From Branchiibius cervicis (lineage in GTDB: Bacteria; Actinomycetota; Actinomycetes; Actinomycetales; Dermatophilaceae), in NCBI RefSeq assembly GCF_042661605.1, contig NZ_JBHSWJ010000002.1, positions 2,356,001 to 2,420,000 of the forward strand: a stretch of DNA of 64,000 nucleotides, in the 5' to 3' direction. A model generated the notes under the pieces. The model saw only the letters and a program-made list of their open reading frames with translations, ran no database searches and had not been told where the DNA came from. The first letter of the stretch is position 1; each line of letters begins with the position of its first letter. Positions 34,130-44,591 of this stretch are shown here, piece by piece. A program made the position numbers and the translations under genes.

Positions 34130-34566
34130 GGCGCTTGCCCTCTTTCAAGTGTTCGTTGATGATTCAGCGGCGCGCTGAACCACGAGACCGCGGTCCATAC
34201 GAGCCACCGAATTGCGGCACGAGCGAACCTGTGAAGCCGGTCGCATAGACAAAACTAAAGCGATACGGTCTGTATCTGAACGGAAAGTTCGGTGATTAGT
34301 GGCATCGATAGCAAGTGGGCGATTACCACCGCGTCGGTTAGTTTCTGATTGACTCTGTTCACATCACGGCCGCCGCCGGGAACTCGCACTTCTCTTCGCT
34401 CCCCTGCGTGATATCCGTCCACCGCATGATCACCGGGCACCGACAGTGCCCAGCGGCCAGCGTTAACTGGGTGTTCGCTGGCATTTCGCTGTCTCTTTCC
34501 TCGATGAACCCCGGTTCCGGGATGGGATGGGCGGTGCTTTGATCCGTCACGTCACCTGGAGCTTCT
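34130..34566. other. Intergenic region between repeat-protein unit and phoA
   Basis: About 440 bases between divergent genes. It contains a stretch at about 34235-34360 visibly richer in A and T than the surroundings, probably the promoter region of the repeat-protein unit. No convincing gene or clear palindrome; a single GTTCACATCAC at about 34354 resembles half of a phosphate-regulon box but has no second copy. Confidence 0.5.
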
Positions 34567-35937
34567 ATGCGTTCCCGCTTGTCCACGACCGCCCGCGTCA
34601 CCGGCGTCGGCGCCCTCGCCGTCGCGATCGGCGCCACCTCGATCGGCGTCGCCACCTCCACCAGTCGCGACAACACTGCCGCCGCGCGGCAGGCCATCCA
34701 AGGCGGCAGCGCCCGCAACGTCATCCTGCTGATCGGGGATGGCATGGGCGACTCCGAGATCACCATCGCCCGCAACTACCAGGTCGGCGCGAGCGGCCGT
34801 CTGGCCATGGACAAACTGCCCCTGACCGGCGCGTACACGACGTACGCCGTCCAGCAGTCCGACCCCACCAAGCCCGACTACGTGACCGATTCGGCCGCCT
34901 CCGGCACCGGCTGGGCCACCGGCCACAAGACCTACAACGGCGCCATCTCGGTGCTGCCGAACGGCAAACCGGTGCCGACCGTGCTCGAACTGGCCAAGAA
35001 GAACGGCTACCGCACCGGCAACGTCACGACCGCCGAGTTGCAGGACGCCACGCCGGCGGTGCTGGTCTCGCACGTCGTCCAGCGCGACTGCAAGGGTCCC
35101 CAGTCCATGACCAAGTGTCCGACCAACGACCTGAAGAACGGTGGAAAGGGCTCCATCGCCGAGCAGCTGGTCAACACCAGGGCCGATGTCACCTTCGGCG
35201 GCGGCAAGCAGTACTTCGACCAGACCGTGCAAGCGGGCAACTACCAGGGTCTGTCGGTGTGGCAGCAGGCGCAGACCCAGGGCTACCGGTTGATCAGTGA
35301 TGCCACCGGCCTCGCCGCACTGCCGAACAACGTGAAGACCCCGGTCCTGGGTGCCTTCGCGCCGAACAACATGGATCTGGAGTGGACCGGCCCGACCCCG
35401 ACCACCGCCGGTACGCCGAGCACCACCTGCCAGCCCAACACCGCCCGATCGTCGACGCAGCCGCACCTGTCGCAGATGGCCGGTAAGGCCCTGAGCATCC
35501 TGGACCGGCAGAGCCAGGGCCAGCGTAAGGGCTTCTTCCTGCAGATCGAGGGCGCCTCGATCGACAAGCAGGACCACGCCGCCAACCCCTGCGGCCAGAT
35601 CGGCGAGACGGTCGAGTTCGACAAGTCGGTCAAGCTGGCCCTGGACTACCAGCGCAAGCACCCCGACACGCTGATCGTGGTCACCGCCGACCACGGCCAC
35701 ACCAGCCAGATCGTCGAGACCGGCTCCACCACGACCGGAGTCACCGCGACGCTGCACACGCATGACGACGCGGACATGACGATCAGCTATGCGACGGCGC
35801 CGTACGGTCAGTCCCAGCAGCACACCGGCACCCAGGTGCGGATCGCTGCCGGCGGTCCGCAGGCCGCCAACGTCCTGGGCGTGACCAACCAGACCGACCT
35901 CTTCGGGACGGTCAGCCGCGCGTTGCGCCTGCGGTAA
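34567..35937 (+). CDS. phoA: Alkaline phosphatase (PhoA type)
   Basis: An exported alkaline phosphatase of 456 residues, hydrolysing phosphate monoesters outside the membrane. The signal region is MRSRLSTTARVTGVGALAVA; the mature enzyme begins near NVILLIGDGMGDSEIT with the first metal Asp. The phosphorylated Ser109 lies in VTDSAASGTGWATG; NVTTAELQDATPAVLVSHV, EGASIDKQDHAANPCGQ and VTADHGHTSQI supply further metal ligands. GGAG lies six bases before the ATG. Phosphate-starvation control is usual for the family. Confidence 0.95.
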   Translation: MRSRLSTTARVTGVGALAVAIGATSIGVATSTSRDNTAAARQAIQGGSARNVILLIGDGMGDSEITIARNYQVGASGRLAMDKLPLTGAYTTYAVQQSDPTKPDYVTDSAASGTGWATGHKTYNGAISVLPNGKPVPTVLELAKKNGYRTGNVTTAELQDATPAVLVSHVVQRDCKGPQSMTKCPTNDLKNGGKGSIAEQLVNTRADVTFGGGKQYFDQTVQAGNYQGLSVWQQAQTQGYRLISDATGLAALPNNVKTPVLGAFAPNNMDLEWTGPTPTTAGTPSTTCQPNTARSSTQPHLSQMAGKALSILDRQSQGQRKGFFLQIEGASIDKQDHAANPCGQIGETVEFDKSVKLALDYQRKHPDTLIVVTADHGHTSQIVETGSTTTGVTATLHTHDDADMTISYATAPYGQSQQHTGTQVRIAAGGPQAANVLGVTNQTDLFGTVSRALRLR

Positions 35938-35974
35938 CCGACCGGCGTACCCCGGACCATCGACGTACGCCGAG

Positions 35975-36005
35975 CGCCCGGGTGGGTTGACTACTCACCC
36001 GGGCG
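35975..36005. terminator. Bidirectional terminator hairpin
   Basis: A perfect ten-base inverted repeat (arm CGCCCGGGTG, 11-base loop) between the convergent phoA and ramB genes, suited to end both transcripts. Confidence 0.75.
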
Positions 36006-36015
36006 TTCCGGTCAC

Positions 36016-37602
36016 TCAGTCGATGGGCGGTGCCGCCGGCGCATGACGCTCGAGGAAGCGGTAGACCTCGGTGTCGTCGACGCCGGGGAACACTCCGGGC
36101 GGCATCGCGGCGAGCAGGTGCGAGTGAACCCGGGCGGAGGGCCACGCCTGGCCGTCCCACCGCTCCGACAACTGGGCGGGCGGTTGCGTGCAGCACGCCG
36201 GGTCCGGGCACCGCGAGACGGAGCGGTGCTGGGTCTCCCGGCCGCGGAACCATTTCACGTGCTGGTAGGGGACTCCGACGTTGACGGAGAACAGTCCCTC
36301 CGCGGTGCGGTCGACGACGGCGGTACACCAGTAGGTGCCGGAGCGGGTGTCGGTGTAGGCCTTGAACGCCTGTGACAGGTCCGGTTGTTCGAAGACCCGA
36401 CGCGCGGTCCACGACCGGCAGACCCGCTGCCCCTCGATGGCGCCCGAGGGATCGCTCGGGAACTGGATGCCGTCATTCTCGTAGGCCTTGAAGATCACAC
36501 CGTTCTGCGCGATCCGCATGAAGTGCACCGGTAGCCCCAGGTGCTTGGTGGCCAGGTTGGTGAACCGGTGCGCCGCGGTTTCGTAGGACACCGCGAAGAA
36601 GTCCCGCAGATCCTCGATGGCGATGTCCTTGTCCTGCATCGCGGTTCGCAGATACTGCACGGTCTCCTTCTCCGGCATCAACAGCGCCGCGGCGAAGTAG
36701 TTGATCTCCACCCGCTGGCTGAGGAACTCCGCGTAGTCCGCCGGCACGCGGTGACCCAGCACCAGATGGGCGAGCGCCTGCAACGCCAGTGATCGCGAAT
36801 CGTGTTGTCCCGCCTCTGGTTGCGGCAGATAGATGCGCTGGTTCTGCAGATCGGTCACGGTCCGGGTCGAGCTCGGCAGATCCGAAGTGTGCACAAGCGT
36901 GAAGCCCATCTGAGCCGCCAGCCGATCGACCGACGCGCGGCTGATCGGTCCACCGGCGTGGTTGATCGAGCGCAGCATGTCGGCAGCGGCCTGCTCGATG
37001 TCGCCGAAGTAGTTGTCGGCGGCCCGCATCCGTTCGCGCAGCGCCAGGTTGGCGCGGCGGGCGTGCTCCGGGGTCGCCGCCTGATCGGCCTGCGCGGCGG
37101 CCATTGCCTCATGCATTCCGACCAGCGCCTCCAAAGCCTCCTGGGGCAGCCGGGGGCCGATCTTGACCTTGGGCAACCCGAGCAACTCGTAGGCCTCACT
37201 GCGCTGGGCCCGTTCGAGTTTGATCTCCAACGCCGCGCGACGGGTCGGCGGCGCGGTCGCGAGCAGGTCCGGAACACTGGTGCCCAGCGCGTGCGCGAGC
37301 GCGGTCAGCACCGACAGCCGCGGTTCGCGTTTACCGGTCTCGATCAGAGATAGCGCGGAGGGTGACATGCCCACCGAGTCCGCCACGTCGGTCAGCGTGC
37401 GCTGCGCCTGCTGCCGGGCGTGCCGCAACCGGCGCCCGAGGGTCAGGGGGTCCGGCGTGGCCCGACTGTCGCCCGCGGACACCGGCGTCTCGTCCGGAGT
37501 GGTCAACCGTCCGGCCGGCGTCGGCACTGTCGAGGTCATACGGACAGAATTGCCACTCTTGACAGTGGATCGCGCACCCTGCGTCCGGGAAATACTCGCC
37601 AT
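36016..37602 (-). CDS. ramB: RamB-type regulator of the glyoxylate shunt
   Basis: A 528-residue regulator with an N-terminal XRE-type helix-turn-helix (LGRRLRHARQQAQRTLTDVA, MSPSALSLIETGKREPRL), a central ImmA/IrrE-like domain (ALAHLVLGHRVPADYAEFLS) and a C-terminal short-chain-acyl-regulator domain with a cysteine cluster (RCPDPACCTQPP). This is the RamB architecture of corynebacteria and mycobacteria, where it controls aceA and aceB with acetate. It is divergent from aceA, as in mycobacteria. Neither ATG candidate (37602 or 37539) has a ribosome-binding site; TATCGT about eight bases before the first suggests a leaderless start there. Confidence 0.9.
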   Translation of the reverse strand: MASISRTQGARSTVKSGNSVRMTSTVPTPAGRLTTPDETPVSAGDSRATPDPLTLGRRLRHARQQAQRTLTDVADSVGMSPSALSLIETGKREPRLSVLTALAHALGTSVPDLLATAPPTRRAALEIKLERAQRSEAYELLGLPKVKIGPRLPQEALEALVGMHEAMAAAQADQAATPEHARRANLALRERMRAADNYFGDIEQAAADMLRSINHAGGPISRASVDRLAAQMGFTLVHTSDLPSSTRTVTDLQNQRIYLPQPEAGQHDSRSLALQALAHLVLGHRVPADYAEFLSQRVEINYFAAALLMPEKETVQYLRTAMQDKDIAIEDLRDFFAVSYETAAHRFTNLATKHLGLPVHFMRIAQNGVIFKAYENDGIQFPSDPSGAIEGQRVCRSWTARRVFEQPDLSQAFKAYTDTRSGTYWCTAVVDRTAEGLFSVNVGVPYQHVKWFRGRETQHRSVSRCPDPACCTQPPAQLSERWDGQAWPSARVHSHLLAAMPPGVFPGVDDTEVYRFLERHAPAAPPID

Positions 37603-37728
37603 ACGCCGACGATAGCGTAAAAAACGCCGATCTTTACACGAAAACCTCGCGGTAATCAGCGCAATCGCCATGCACAGTGTTACTCACGAACGAAGCACCA
37701 CCACCGAGGATGGGAAAGACAGGGAGCC

Positions 37729-39024
<1,296 letters not shown>

Positions 39025-39036
39025 GCCGCAACGGTT

Positions 39037-39075
39037 TGCCGGCGGCGTACATCCTCCCGGTGTCCGCCGCCGGCA
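39037..39075 (+). terminator. Hairpin after aceA
   Basis: An 11-bp perfect stem (arm TGCCGGCGGCG, 17-base loop) begins 13 bases after the aceA stop, a probable terminator or attenuator of read-through into aceB. Confidence 0.6.
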
Positions 39076-39091
39076 CCACGCACCACCCGGT

Positions 39092-39124
39092 CCCCCGCGG
39101 TCAACCTGGCTCCGGTCGCGGGGG
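39092..39124 (+). terminator. Second hairpin between aceA and aceB
   Basis: An eight-base stem (CCCCCGCG/CGCGGGGG) with a 17-base loop, downstream of the first hairpin. Together they suggest aceA and aceB are separately expressed or that read-through is tuned. Confidence 0.45.
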
Positions 39125-39219
39125 CCCGGGTCACACATTTCGACCCGCGAGCCAGGAAACCAACCCCACCCATCGCCATACGGCACCAGTAATCGGCCCC
39201 CCGCCAGCAAGGAAGAGCT

Positions 39220-40893
39220 ATGAACGGTCAGCGTCGGACCGCCACCATCCGTGGCGCGCTGCAACCCCGATTCGAGGAGATCCTGACTCCTGAAGCGCTG
39301 GAGTTCCTCGCCGTACTCGATGGTGCCTTCGCCGGGCGCCGCGCCGAACTGCTGCAGTTGCGGCGCGAGAAGGCGCGGGCGATCAACGCCGGCGCCAACC
39401 TCGACTTCTCCGAACTGACCGCCGCCATCCGTGACGACGCGTCCTGGCAGGTCGCCGAGCCGGCCCCTGGCCTCACCAACCGTCGCTGCGAGCTGGTGTC
39501 GCAGGTGACCCGCCGGATGGCGGTGCACGCGCTGTCCTCCGGCGCGAACGTCTGGGTGGCCGACCTGGAAGACTCCACCGCACCGACCTTCGCCAACATC
39601 ATCGGCGGTCAGGTCAACCTCAAGGACGCGATCGACGGCACGCTGTCCTACGTCGACTACGAGGACCGCGACGTCAAGCCCACCGGCGACCGGCCCACGA
39701 TCATGCTGCGCCCCCGTGGCTGGCACCTGTGCGAGAAGCACCTGAGCGTCGACGGCCGACCCCTGTCGGCGGCGCTGGTGGACTTCGGTCTCTACTTCTT
39801 CCACAACGCCCAGAAGCTGATCGACCAGGGCTTCGGACCCTACTTCTACCTGGCCAAGATCGAGTCGGCCGACGAAGCTCGCCTGTGGAACGACGTGTTC
39901 AACCTGGCCCAGGACGAGCTGGGGATCGCGCGCGGGACCATCCGCGCTACCGCGCACATCGAGACGATGACCGCGGCGTTCCAGATGGACGAGATCCTCT
40001 ACGAACTGCGCGAGCACAGCGCCGGCCTGAACGCCGGCCGCTGGGACTACATCTTCAGCTACGTGCGCACGTTCGCCCACCGCGGTGAGGAGTTCGTGCT
40101 CCCGGACCGCGAGCGCATCACCGCCAGTGCGCCGTTCGTGCGGGCCTGCACCGACCTGATGATCGCCACCTGCCACCGGCGCGGCGCTCACGCGATCGGC
40201 GGCCCGGCCAACGTGAACCCCTCCCGCCAGGACGAGACCAGCCGGATGCGCGCGATGGCCCAGGTGCAGACCGAGAAGGAGCGCGAAGCCGCTGAAGGGT
40301 ACGACGGCTCCTGGGTCGCACACCCCGCGCTCGTCGCGATCTGCCAGGAGGCGTACGACGCGGTGCTGGGTGACAAGCCCGACCAGCGCGACAAGATCCC
40401 CACCGTGAACATCACGGCGCAGGATCTGGTCTCCCTCGACGGCCTGGTGCAGACCATCACGTTGGAGGGTGTGCGCAACAACATCTCGGTGGCGCTGCAG
40501 TACCTCGCCGCGTGGGTCGGCGGCCGCGGCGCGGTGGCGATCGACAATCACGTCGAGGATGCCGCGACCGTGGAGATCTGCCGAGCACAACTGTGGCAGT
40601 GGCTGTTCCACAACTCGCAGTTGGCCGAGGGCCCCGAGGTCAACCGCCAGTTGCTGGACCGGATCGTCAGCGAAGAGATCAACAAGCTGACCCGCAGCCT
40701 TCCGCACACCGAGAAGGGCGCCTACGAGGCGGCTCGGGGCGTGCTGGAGGAGGTCGCGTTCGGTAGCTACCTGCCGGGCTTCTTCACGCCGTACGCCTAC
40801 GTGCGCTACCTGACCGAGCGGCCGCTGCAGATGACCGGCACGCTGGAGCCGGAGGACCTGCGGCAGTCGGAGAAGGTTTCCGTCCCCGCCTGA
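39220..40893 (+). CDS. aceB: Malate synthase A
   Basis: Malate synthase of the A type, 557 residues, condenses glyoxylate with acetyl-CoA to malate. Signatures: NVWVADLEDSTAPTFANIIG, RPRGWHLCEKH, ATAHIETMTAAFQMDEILYE with metal-ligand Glu, AGRWDYIFSYV, and GGPANVNPSRQDE. GGAAGAG lies before the ATG. It follows aceA by about 195 bases with two hairpins between. Confidence 0.97.
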   Translation: MNGQRRTATIRGALQPRFEEILTPEALEFLAVLDGAFAGRRAELLQLRREKARAINAGANLDFSELTAAIRDDASWQVAEPAPGLTNRRCELVSQVTRRMAVHALSSGANVWVADLEDSTAPTFANIIGGQVNLKDAIDGTLSYVDYEDRDVKPTGDRPTIMLRPRGWHLCEKHLSVDGRPLSAALVDFGLYFFHNAQKLIDQGFGPYFYLAKIESADEARLWNDVFNLAQDELGIARGTIRATAHIETMTAAFQMDEILYELREHSAGLNAGRWDYIFSYVRTFAHRGEEFVLPDRERITASAPFVRACTDLMIATCHRRGAHAIGGPANVNPSRQDETSRMRAMAQVQTEKEREAAEGYDGSWVAHPALVAICQEAYDAVLGDKPDQRDKIPTVNITAQDLVSLDGLVQTITLEGVRNNISVALQYLAAWVGGRGAVAIDNHVEDAATVEICRAQLWQWLFHNSQLAEGPEVNRQLLDRIVSEEINKLTRSLPHTEKGAYEAARGVLEEVAFGSYLPGFFTPYAYVRYLTERPLQMTGTLEPEDLRQSEKVSVPA

Positions 40894-40910
40894 TCTCGCA
40901 CCTGCACTTC

Positions 40911-40959
40911 TGGAACGGGATTCACCCCGGATCGCTGGATCCGGGTGAATCCCGTTCCA
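40911..40959. terminator. Bidirectional terminator hairpin overlapping the GNAT 3' end
   Basis: Arms TGGAACGGGATTCACCCCGG and its complement form a stem of about 22 bp with one bulged base, followed by TTTGT on the plus strand. It ends aceB transcription. On the minus strand it covers the last codons of the GNAT gene, so the terminator is partly coding. Confidence 0.8.
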
Positions 40960-41899
40960 TTTGTCCGACGGAGACTGCCTTGCACCGCAACGCCATCGCC
41001 GTCACCCGTCGCGCGTCGATCGGCTTCGCCGGGTCGACGCCCAGGTCGACGACAGGCCCGGACCCGGGGCCGATCCGAGGCGTGCGGGCCGGGTCGTAGC
41101 CAGCGGCCTGCAGCTGCTCATCGGCCAGCCGATCCGCGCCGAGGACGACCGCGCCCACCGGTGAAGCCGACAGCACGGCCAGCAGCACCTCCGGCTGCGG
41201 TATCAGGCTCTGATCGAAGAGCGGTACGCCCAGCTCCTGGCTGAGCCGGTGGGCGAACTGCGTGCCCAGACTCGAATCGACAAGCACCGCAAGGCGTTCG
41301 GGCTGGTGCGGCGGGTACGGCGTGCCAGGCCATTCCTCGACCGTCAGGGCGTGCATGTCGTGGTCACGCCACAACTGCCCGTCAGGACCGTCCAGCCGCA
41401 GCATCCGGCGGACGGTGCCCTCGCGCCGGAAACCCAATGACCGCAACAGTCCTGCCGATCGTTCGTTGCCGGGTCTGACATTCGCTTCAACGCGGTGCAG
41501 CCCCATTCCGTCCGGCATGGCGGTCAGGGCCAGCCCCACGACGAGCCGCAGCCCCTCGGCGAACAGGCCGCGACCGGCGTACGGGTCGTAGGCGTCGTAC
41601 CCCAGGGTCCCCGAATCGAACCGGCCGCGAACCACGTTGGTGACGTTGACCTTTCCGACGATGCCGTGCGATCCGGCCGGATCCAGCGCATGGATCAGAA
41701 AGGTGCGGTGTTCCGGTGACTGCCGGGTCAGGTGCCATTCGAGGTCCGCCGCGTTGACGGGGTTCCATCGCCCGATGCGTTCTTTCGACAACCGCACGGC
41801 CTCCCGGTAGGCCGGCACGTCGGCCGTGGCCGCGGGGGCGACGCGTACCCGCTCACCCTGCGCGGTCAACTGTGTCCCGGGACCGGACCACCAGCTCAC
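40922..41899 (-). CDS. GNAT acetyltransferase with extra C-terminal domain
   Basis: A 325-residue protein. The first 180 or so residues are a RimJ/RimL-type GNAT domain (YREAVRLSKERIGRWNPVNA, GTLGYDAYDPYAGRGLFAEGLR, GLHRVEANVRPGNERSAGLLRSLGF), which would acetylate an amine or an N-terminal amino group. The rest is an additional alpha/beta domain I do not recognise (RLAVLVDSSLGTQFAHRL, AVVLGADRLADEQLQAAGY). The GTG start overlaps the amidohydrolase stop (GTGA), so the two are coupled; a longer frame upstream overlaps that gene and is not credible. Confidence 0.82.
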   Translation of the reverse strand: MSWWSGPGTQLTAQGERVRVAPAATADVPAYREAVRLSKERIGRWNPVNAADLEWHLTRQSPEHRTFLIHALDPAGSHGIVGKVNVTNVVRGRFDSGTLGYDAYDPYAGRGLFAEGLRLVVGLALTAMPDGMGLHRVEANVRPGNERSAGLLRSLGFRREGTVRRMLRLDGPDGQLWRDHDMHALTVEEWPGTPYPPHQPERLAVLVDSSLGTQFAHRLSQELGVPLFDQSLIPQPEVLLAVLSASPVGAVVLGADRLADEQLQAAGYDPARTPRIGPGSGPVVDLGVDPAKPIDARRVTAMALRCKAVSVGQMERDSPGSSDPG

Positions 41900-42984
41900 C
41901 AGCTCCGCCCCCGCAGAATCACATGTTTCGGATCCGCCAGTACTCGCACGTCGCGCCGTGGGTCGGCCTCGTAGACGACCAGATCGGCGCTGGCACCCTC
42001 CTGGATCGCCGGACGCATCAACCACGCCCGCGCCTTCCACGTGGCGGCGTCCAGCGCCTCCAGCGGCGTCAACCCGGCCTGGGTCAGCGCCTCGACCTCC
42101 TGCGCGACCAGCCCGTGCGGCAGCTGACCGCCGGCGTCAGTGCCCACGTAGATGTCCAGCCCGGCATCGTGAGCGGCAGCGATCGTGTCGAAGCGCCGCT
42201 CGTAGAGATCGCGCATGTGCGCGGCGTACCCGGGGAACTTCGCTTCTCCCGCGTCGGCGAACTTGGGGAAGTTGGCGATGTTGACCAGGGTCGGGACGAT
42301 CGCGATCTCGCGCTGGGCGAACAGGGCGATCGACTCCGGCGTCAGACCGGTGGCGTGCTCGATGCAGTCGATCCCCGCATCGGCGAGGTCGAAGAGTGAC
42401 TGCTCCCCGAAACAATGCGCCGTCACCCTCGCACCCTCTTCGTGTGCTGCCGCGATCGCCGCCGGCAGCACCTCCTTGGGGAACGACGGCGCGAGATCAC
42501 CGGCGTCGCGGTCGATCCAGTCCCCCACCAACTTCACCCAGCCGTCCCCGCGACGAGCCTCGCGACGGACGTACTCGACCAGTTCCTCCGGCTCGATCTC
42601 GTGGGCGAAGTTGCGGATGTAGCGGTGGGTACGGGCAATATGCCGCCCGGCCCGGATGATGCGCGGCAGGTCCGCCCTCTCGTCGATCCAGTGCGTGTCC
42701 ACGGGGCTGCCCGCGTCGCGCAGCAGCAATGCGCCGGCGGTCCGGTCGGCGCGCGCGTGCTCCTCGGCCCGCTCGGGAGGTACGCCGCCCTGGGCTTCCA
42801 GCCCGACGTGACAGTGGGCATCGACCAGGCCGGGCAGGACCCAGCCGTCGAGCGTCACGGACTCCCCGGCCGTCGGGGGCGAGAAGCTGATCCGGCCGTC
42901 GATCACCCACAACCCGTCACGCTCTTCGTCGGGGCCGAGCAGAACCGGTCCGGTCAGGTGCAGGGGCGGCGCAACGTAACCCAT
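41896..42984 (-). CDS. Metal-dependent amidohydrolase
   Basis: An imidazolonepropionase/prolidase-like amidohydrolase of about 362 residues. The first metal motif is VLPGLVDAHCHVGLEAQGG; later elements are ARVTAHCFGEQ, GIDCIEHATGL and YVGTDAGGQLPHG with the final Asp; C-terminal PLEALDAATWKARAWL is typical. The substrate is unknown. The start MGYVAPPLHL, with AAGG eight bases before, is chosen; a GTG six codons earlier is possible. It lies between marR and the GNAT gene in one direction. Confidence 0.88.
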   Translation of the reverse strand: MGYVAPPLHLTGPVLLGPDEERDGLWVIDGRISFSPPTAGESVTLDGWVLPGLVDAHCHVGLEAQGGVPPERAEEHARADRTAGALLLRDAGSPVDTHWIDERADLPRIIRAGRHIARTHRYIRNFAHEIEPEELVEYVRREARRGDGWVKLVGDWIDRDAGDLAPSFPKEVLPAAIAAAHEEGARVTAHCFGEQSLFDLADAGIDCIEHATGLTPESIALFAQREIAIVPTLVNIANFPKFADAGEAKFPGYAAHMRDLYERRFDTIAAAHDAGLDIYVGTDAGGQLPHGLVAQEVEALTQAGLTPLEALDAATWKARAWLMRPAIQEGASADLVVYEADPRRDVRVLADPKHVILRGRSW

Positions 42985-43011
42985 GGACGCGACCTTAGTC
43001 ACCTGCGCAGG

Positions 43012-43479
43012 TCACGCTGAGGGCGCGTCGGCCTCGTTGTACCGCGCCAGAAGGTCGGCGAAGACCGCGACGTCGGCCGCACTCCAGTCGGCCAGTCGCT
43101 GCGCGACCAGTGCCTGTTGGGCTTCCTGCGCCCGGGCGGTTATCCGCCGGCCCTGCGCAGTCAGTTCGAGCGGCTTGCCCTCCCGGCCGCCGGAGCCGGT
43201 GCGTTCCAACAGGCCGCGGCGGACCAGTGCGCTCAGCTGCCTACTGGCCGTGGACTTGTCGATCCGGGCCGCATCGGCCAGATCTCCCGCGAGCACCCCG
43301 GGGTTGTCCTGCACGATCCGGAGCAGGGTGAAGTCGACGTAGCTGAGTTCGGGGTGGACGTCTCGGGCGTCAGCGCGGACCCTGCGGGAGAACACCGTCA
43401 ACTCGACCAGGACGCGAGCCTCGTCGCGCACCCGCTCCTTTCGCGGCGTACCTGATCGGACTTGTCGCTCGGTCACCAT
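43012..43479 (-). CDS. MarR-family transcriptional regulator
   Basis: A 155-residue winged-helix regulator: helices around HPELSYVDFTLLRIVQDNPG, recognition helix IDKSTASRQLSALVRRGLLERT and wing GGREGKPLELTAQGRRI. It is divergent from the exporter-like gene, and the short gap holds two palindromes overlapping the promoter, so it probably represses both directions until a ligand binds. Confidence 0.92.
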   Translation of the reverse strand: MVTERQVRSGTPRKERVRDEARVLVELTVFSRRVRADARDVHPELSYVDFTLLRIVQDNPGVLAGDLADAARIDKSTASRQLSALVRRGLLERTGSGGREGKPLELTAQGRRITARAQEAQQALVAQRLADWSAADVAVFADLLARYNEADAPSA

Positions 43480-43481
43480 GA

Positions 43482-43496
43482 GTTGTATATTACAAC
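43482..43496. promoter_or_regulatory. MarR operator 1
   Basis: GTTGTATATTACAAC, a perfect six-base inverted repeat about a three-base centre, two bases before the marR ATG. Size and placement are usual for autoregulation. Confidence 0.7.
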
Positions 43497-43503
43497 CATA
43501 TTA

Positions 43504-43518
43504 GTTGCACTTTACAAC
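43504..43518. promoter_or_regulatory. MarR operator 2
   Basis: GTTGCACTTTACAAC matches the first site with one arm mismatch; starts are 22 bp apart, two helical turns, so both dimers would face the same side of DNA. Confidence 0.65.
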
Positions 43519-43537
43519 TCATCAGGTGAGGAAACCC

Positions 43538-44589
43538 GTGTCCCATACCGCCCAGACTCCACCCACGATGCGAACCGTGTTGTCGCACATCGCTGTTCCA
43601 TTGATCATGGGCGCGGTCATGGCCCTGGCCTACCTGGGCGGCTTCCACCACCCGTCGCCGGACCACCTGCGCATCGACATCGTCGGGTCGGGCCCCGTCG
43701 CAACCGCGACCACGCAGAAACTGCAGACCGCGTTCGGTGACGCGGCCGACCTGGAACTGGTGTCCTCGACGGCCGAGGCCACGACCAGCATCGAACACCG
43801 CGACATCGCCGGAGCGTTCGTGCTGTCCCCCACCAAGCCGGCCCTGCTGGTCAGCACGGCGGCGTCCGACACCCAGGCGGTGACCGTCGAGCGGATGTTC
43901 CAGCCGGTCGCGGCCGGCGCCGGGCTACCCTGGACATCCGGGATGTCGTCCCGGTGGATCCTGACGCCGACCCCAGTGGGCAGTCGCTGTTCTTCTACCT
44001 GGTCGCGCTCACGGTCGGCGGCTACGGCACGGCGATCGCCATCGGTGTGGCCGCTGCGAGCAAGCCGATGCGCACCCGGATCGGCCTCGGCGTGGGTGCC
44101 GCCGCCGTGAACACCGTCCTGGCGACCGGTATCGCCACGCTCGTCTTCCACGCGCTGCCCTCGCATCAGTGGCAGATCGGGCTGCTGGCCTTCGTCTACT
44201 GCTTGGCGATCATGGCGTTCGGCATTTCGCTGCACTCGTTGATCGGCCGGTTCACGACACTGGCCATGGTCACCCTCTTCGTCGGCCTGAACTTCACGAC
44301 CAGCGGCGGCGTGTTCCCACCCGCGCTGCAGCCGGGCTTCTTCGCCGCCCTGCACCATTTCTGGATCGGTGCCGGCCTGAACGAAGCCGGCCGCGACCTG
44401 ATCTACTTCCCCGGCCTGGGCATCGGCAGCGACGTGCTCAAGATCGTCGGCTGGGTCGTCGCCGGCGGCCTGCTGCTCTGCCTCGCCGCACTGCGCGAGC
44501 GGTCCCGCCGTCTGGCGGGTGAGGCGACCGCGCCGCAGAGCGAGGCCGAGATGGTCGAAGAGGAGACCGAGGAAGAGCTCGTCGGCTGA
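43538..44589 (+). pseudogene. ABC-2/YhgE-type membrane exporter-like protein, frame broken as written
   Basis: A membrane protein of about 350 residues if repaired: an N-terminal helix (VLSHIAVPLIMGAVMALAYLG), an extracytoplasmic domain of about 100 residues, and five to six helices (LFFYLVALTVGGYGTAIAIG onward), then an acidic tail. This resembles the ABC-2/YhgE-Pip or DUF3533 permease group that often pairs with MarR or TetR regulators. The frame changes at about 43925-43930; one added base gives AGAGL-TLDIRDVVPVDPD in one frame. The GTG start has GTGAGGAA upstream. Transported substrate unknown. Confidence 0.75.
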
Positions 44590-44591
44590 CC

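Noticed and set aside
32357..34159. A 600-residue plus-strand open frame rich in Asp, Leu and His opposite the repeat protein
   Set aside because: It is the antisense image of the 66-bp repeats; it has no ribosome-binding site, and the minus-strand frame has a sensible start, head and tail.
34350..34366. Phosphate-regulon box before phoA
   Set aside because: Only one GTTCAC-like unit seen; direct repeats are needed.
34552..35823. Minus-strand open frame of 423 residues opposite phoA
   Set aside because: Low-complexity Gly/Arg/Val shadow; phoA is certain.
37603..37728. RamB or GlxR operators between ramB and aceA
   Set aside because: A small GCGT-A5-ACGC stem is present, but nothing matches the published motifs well enough.
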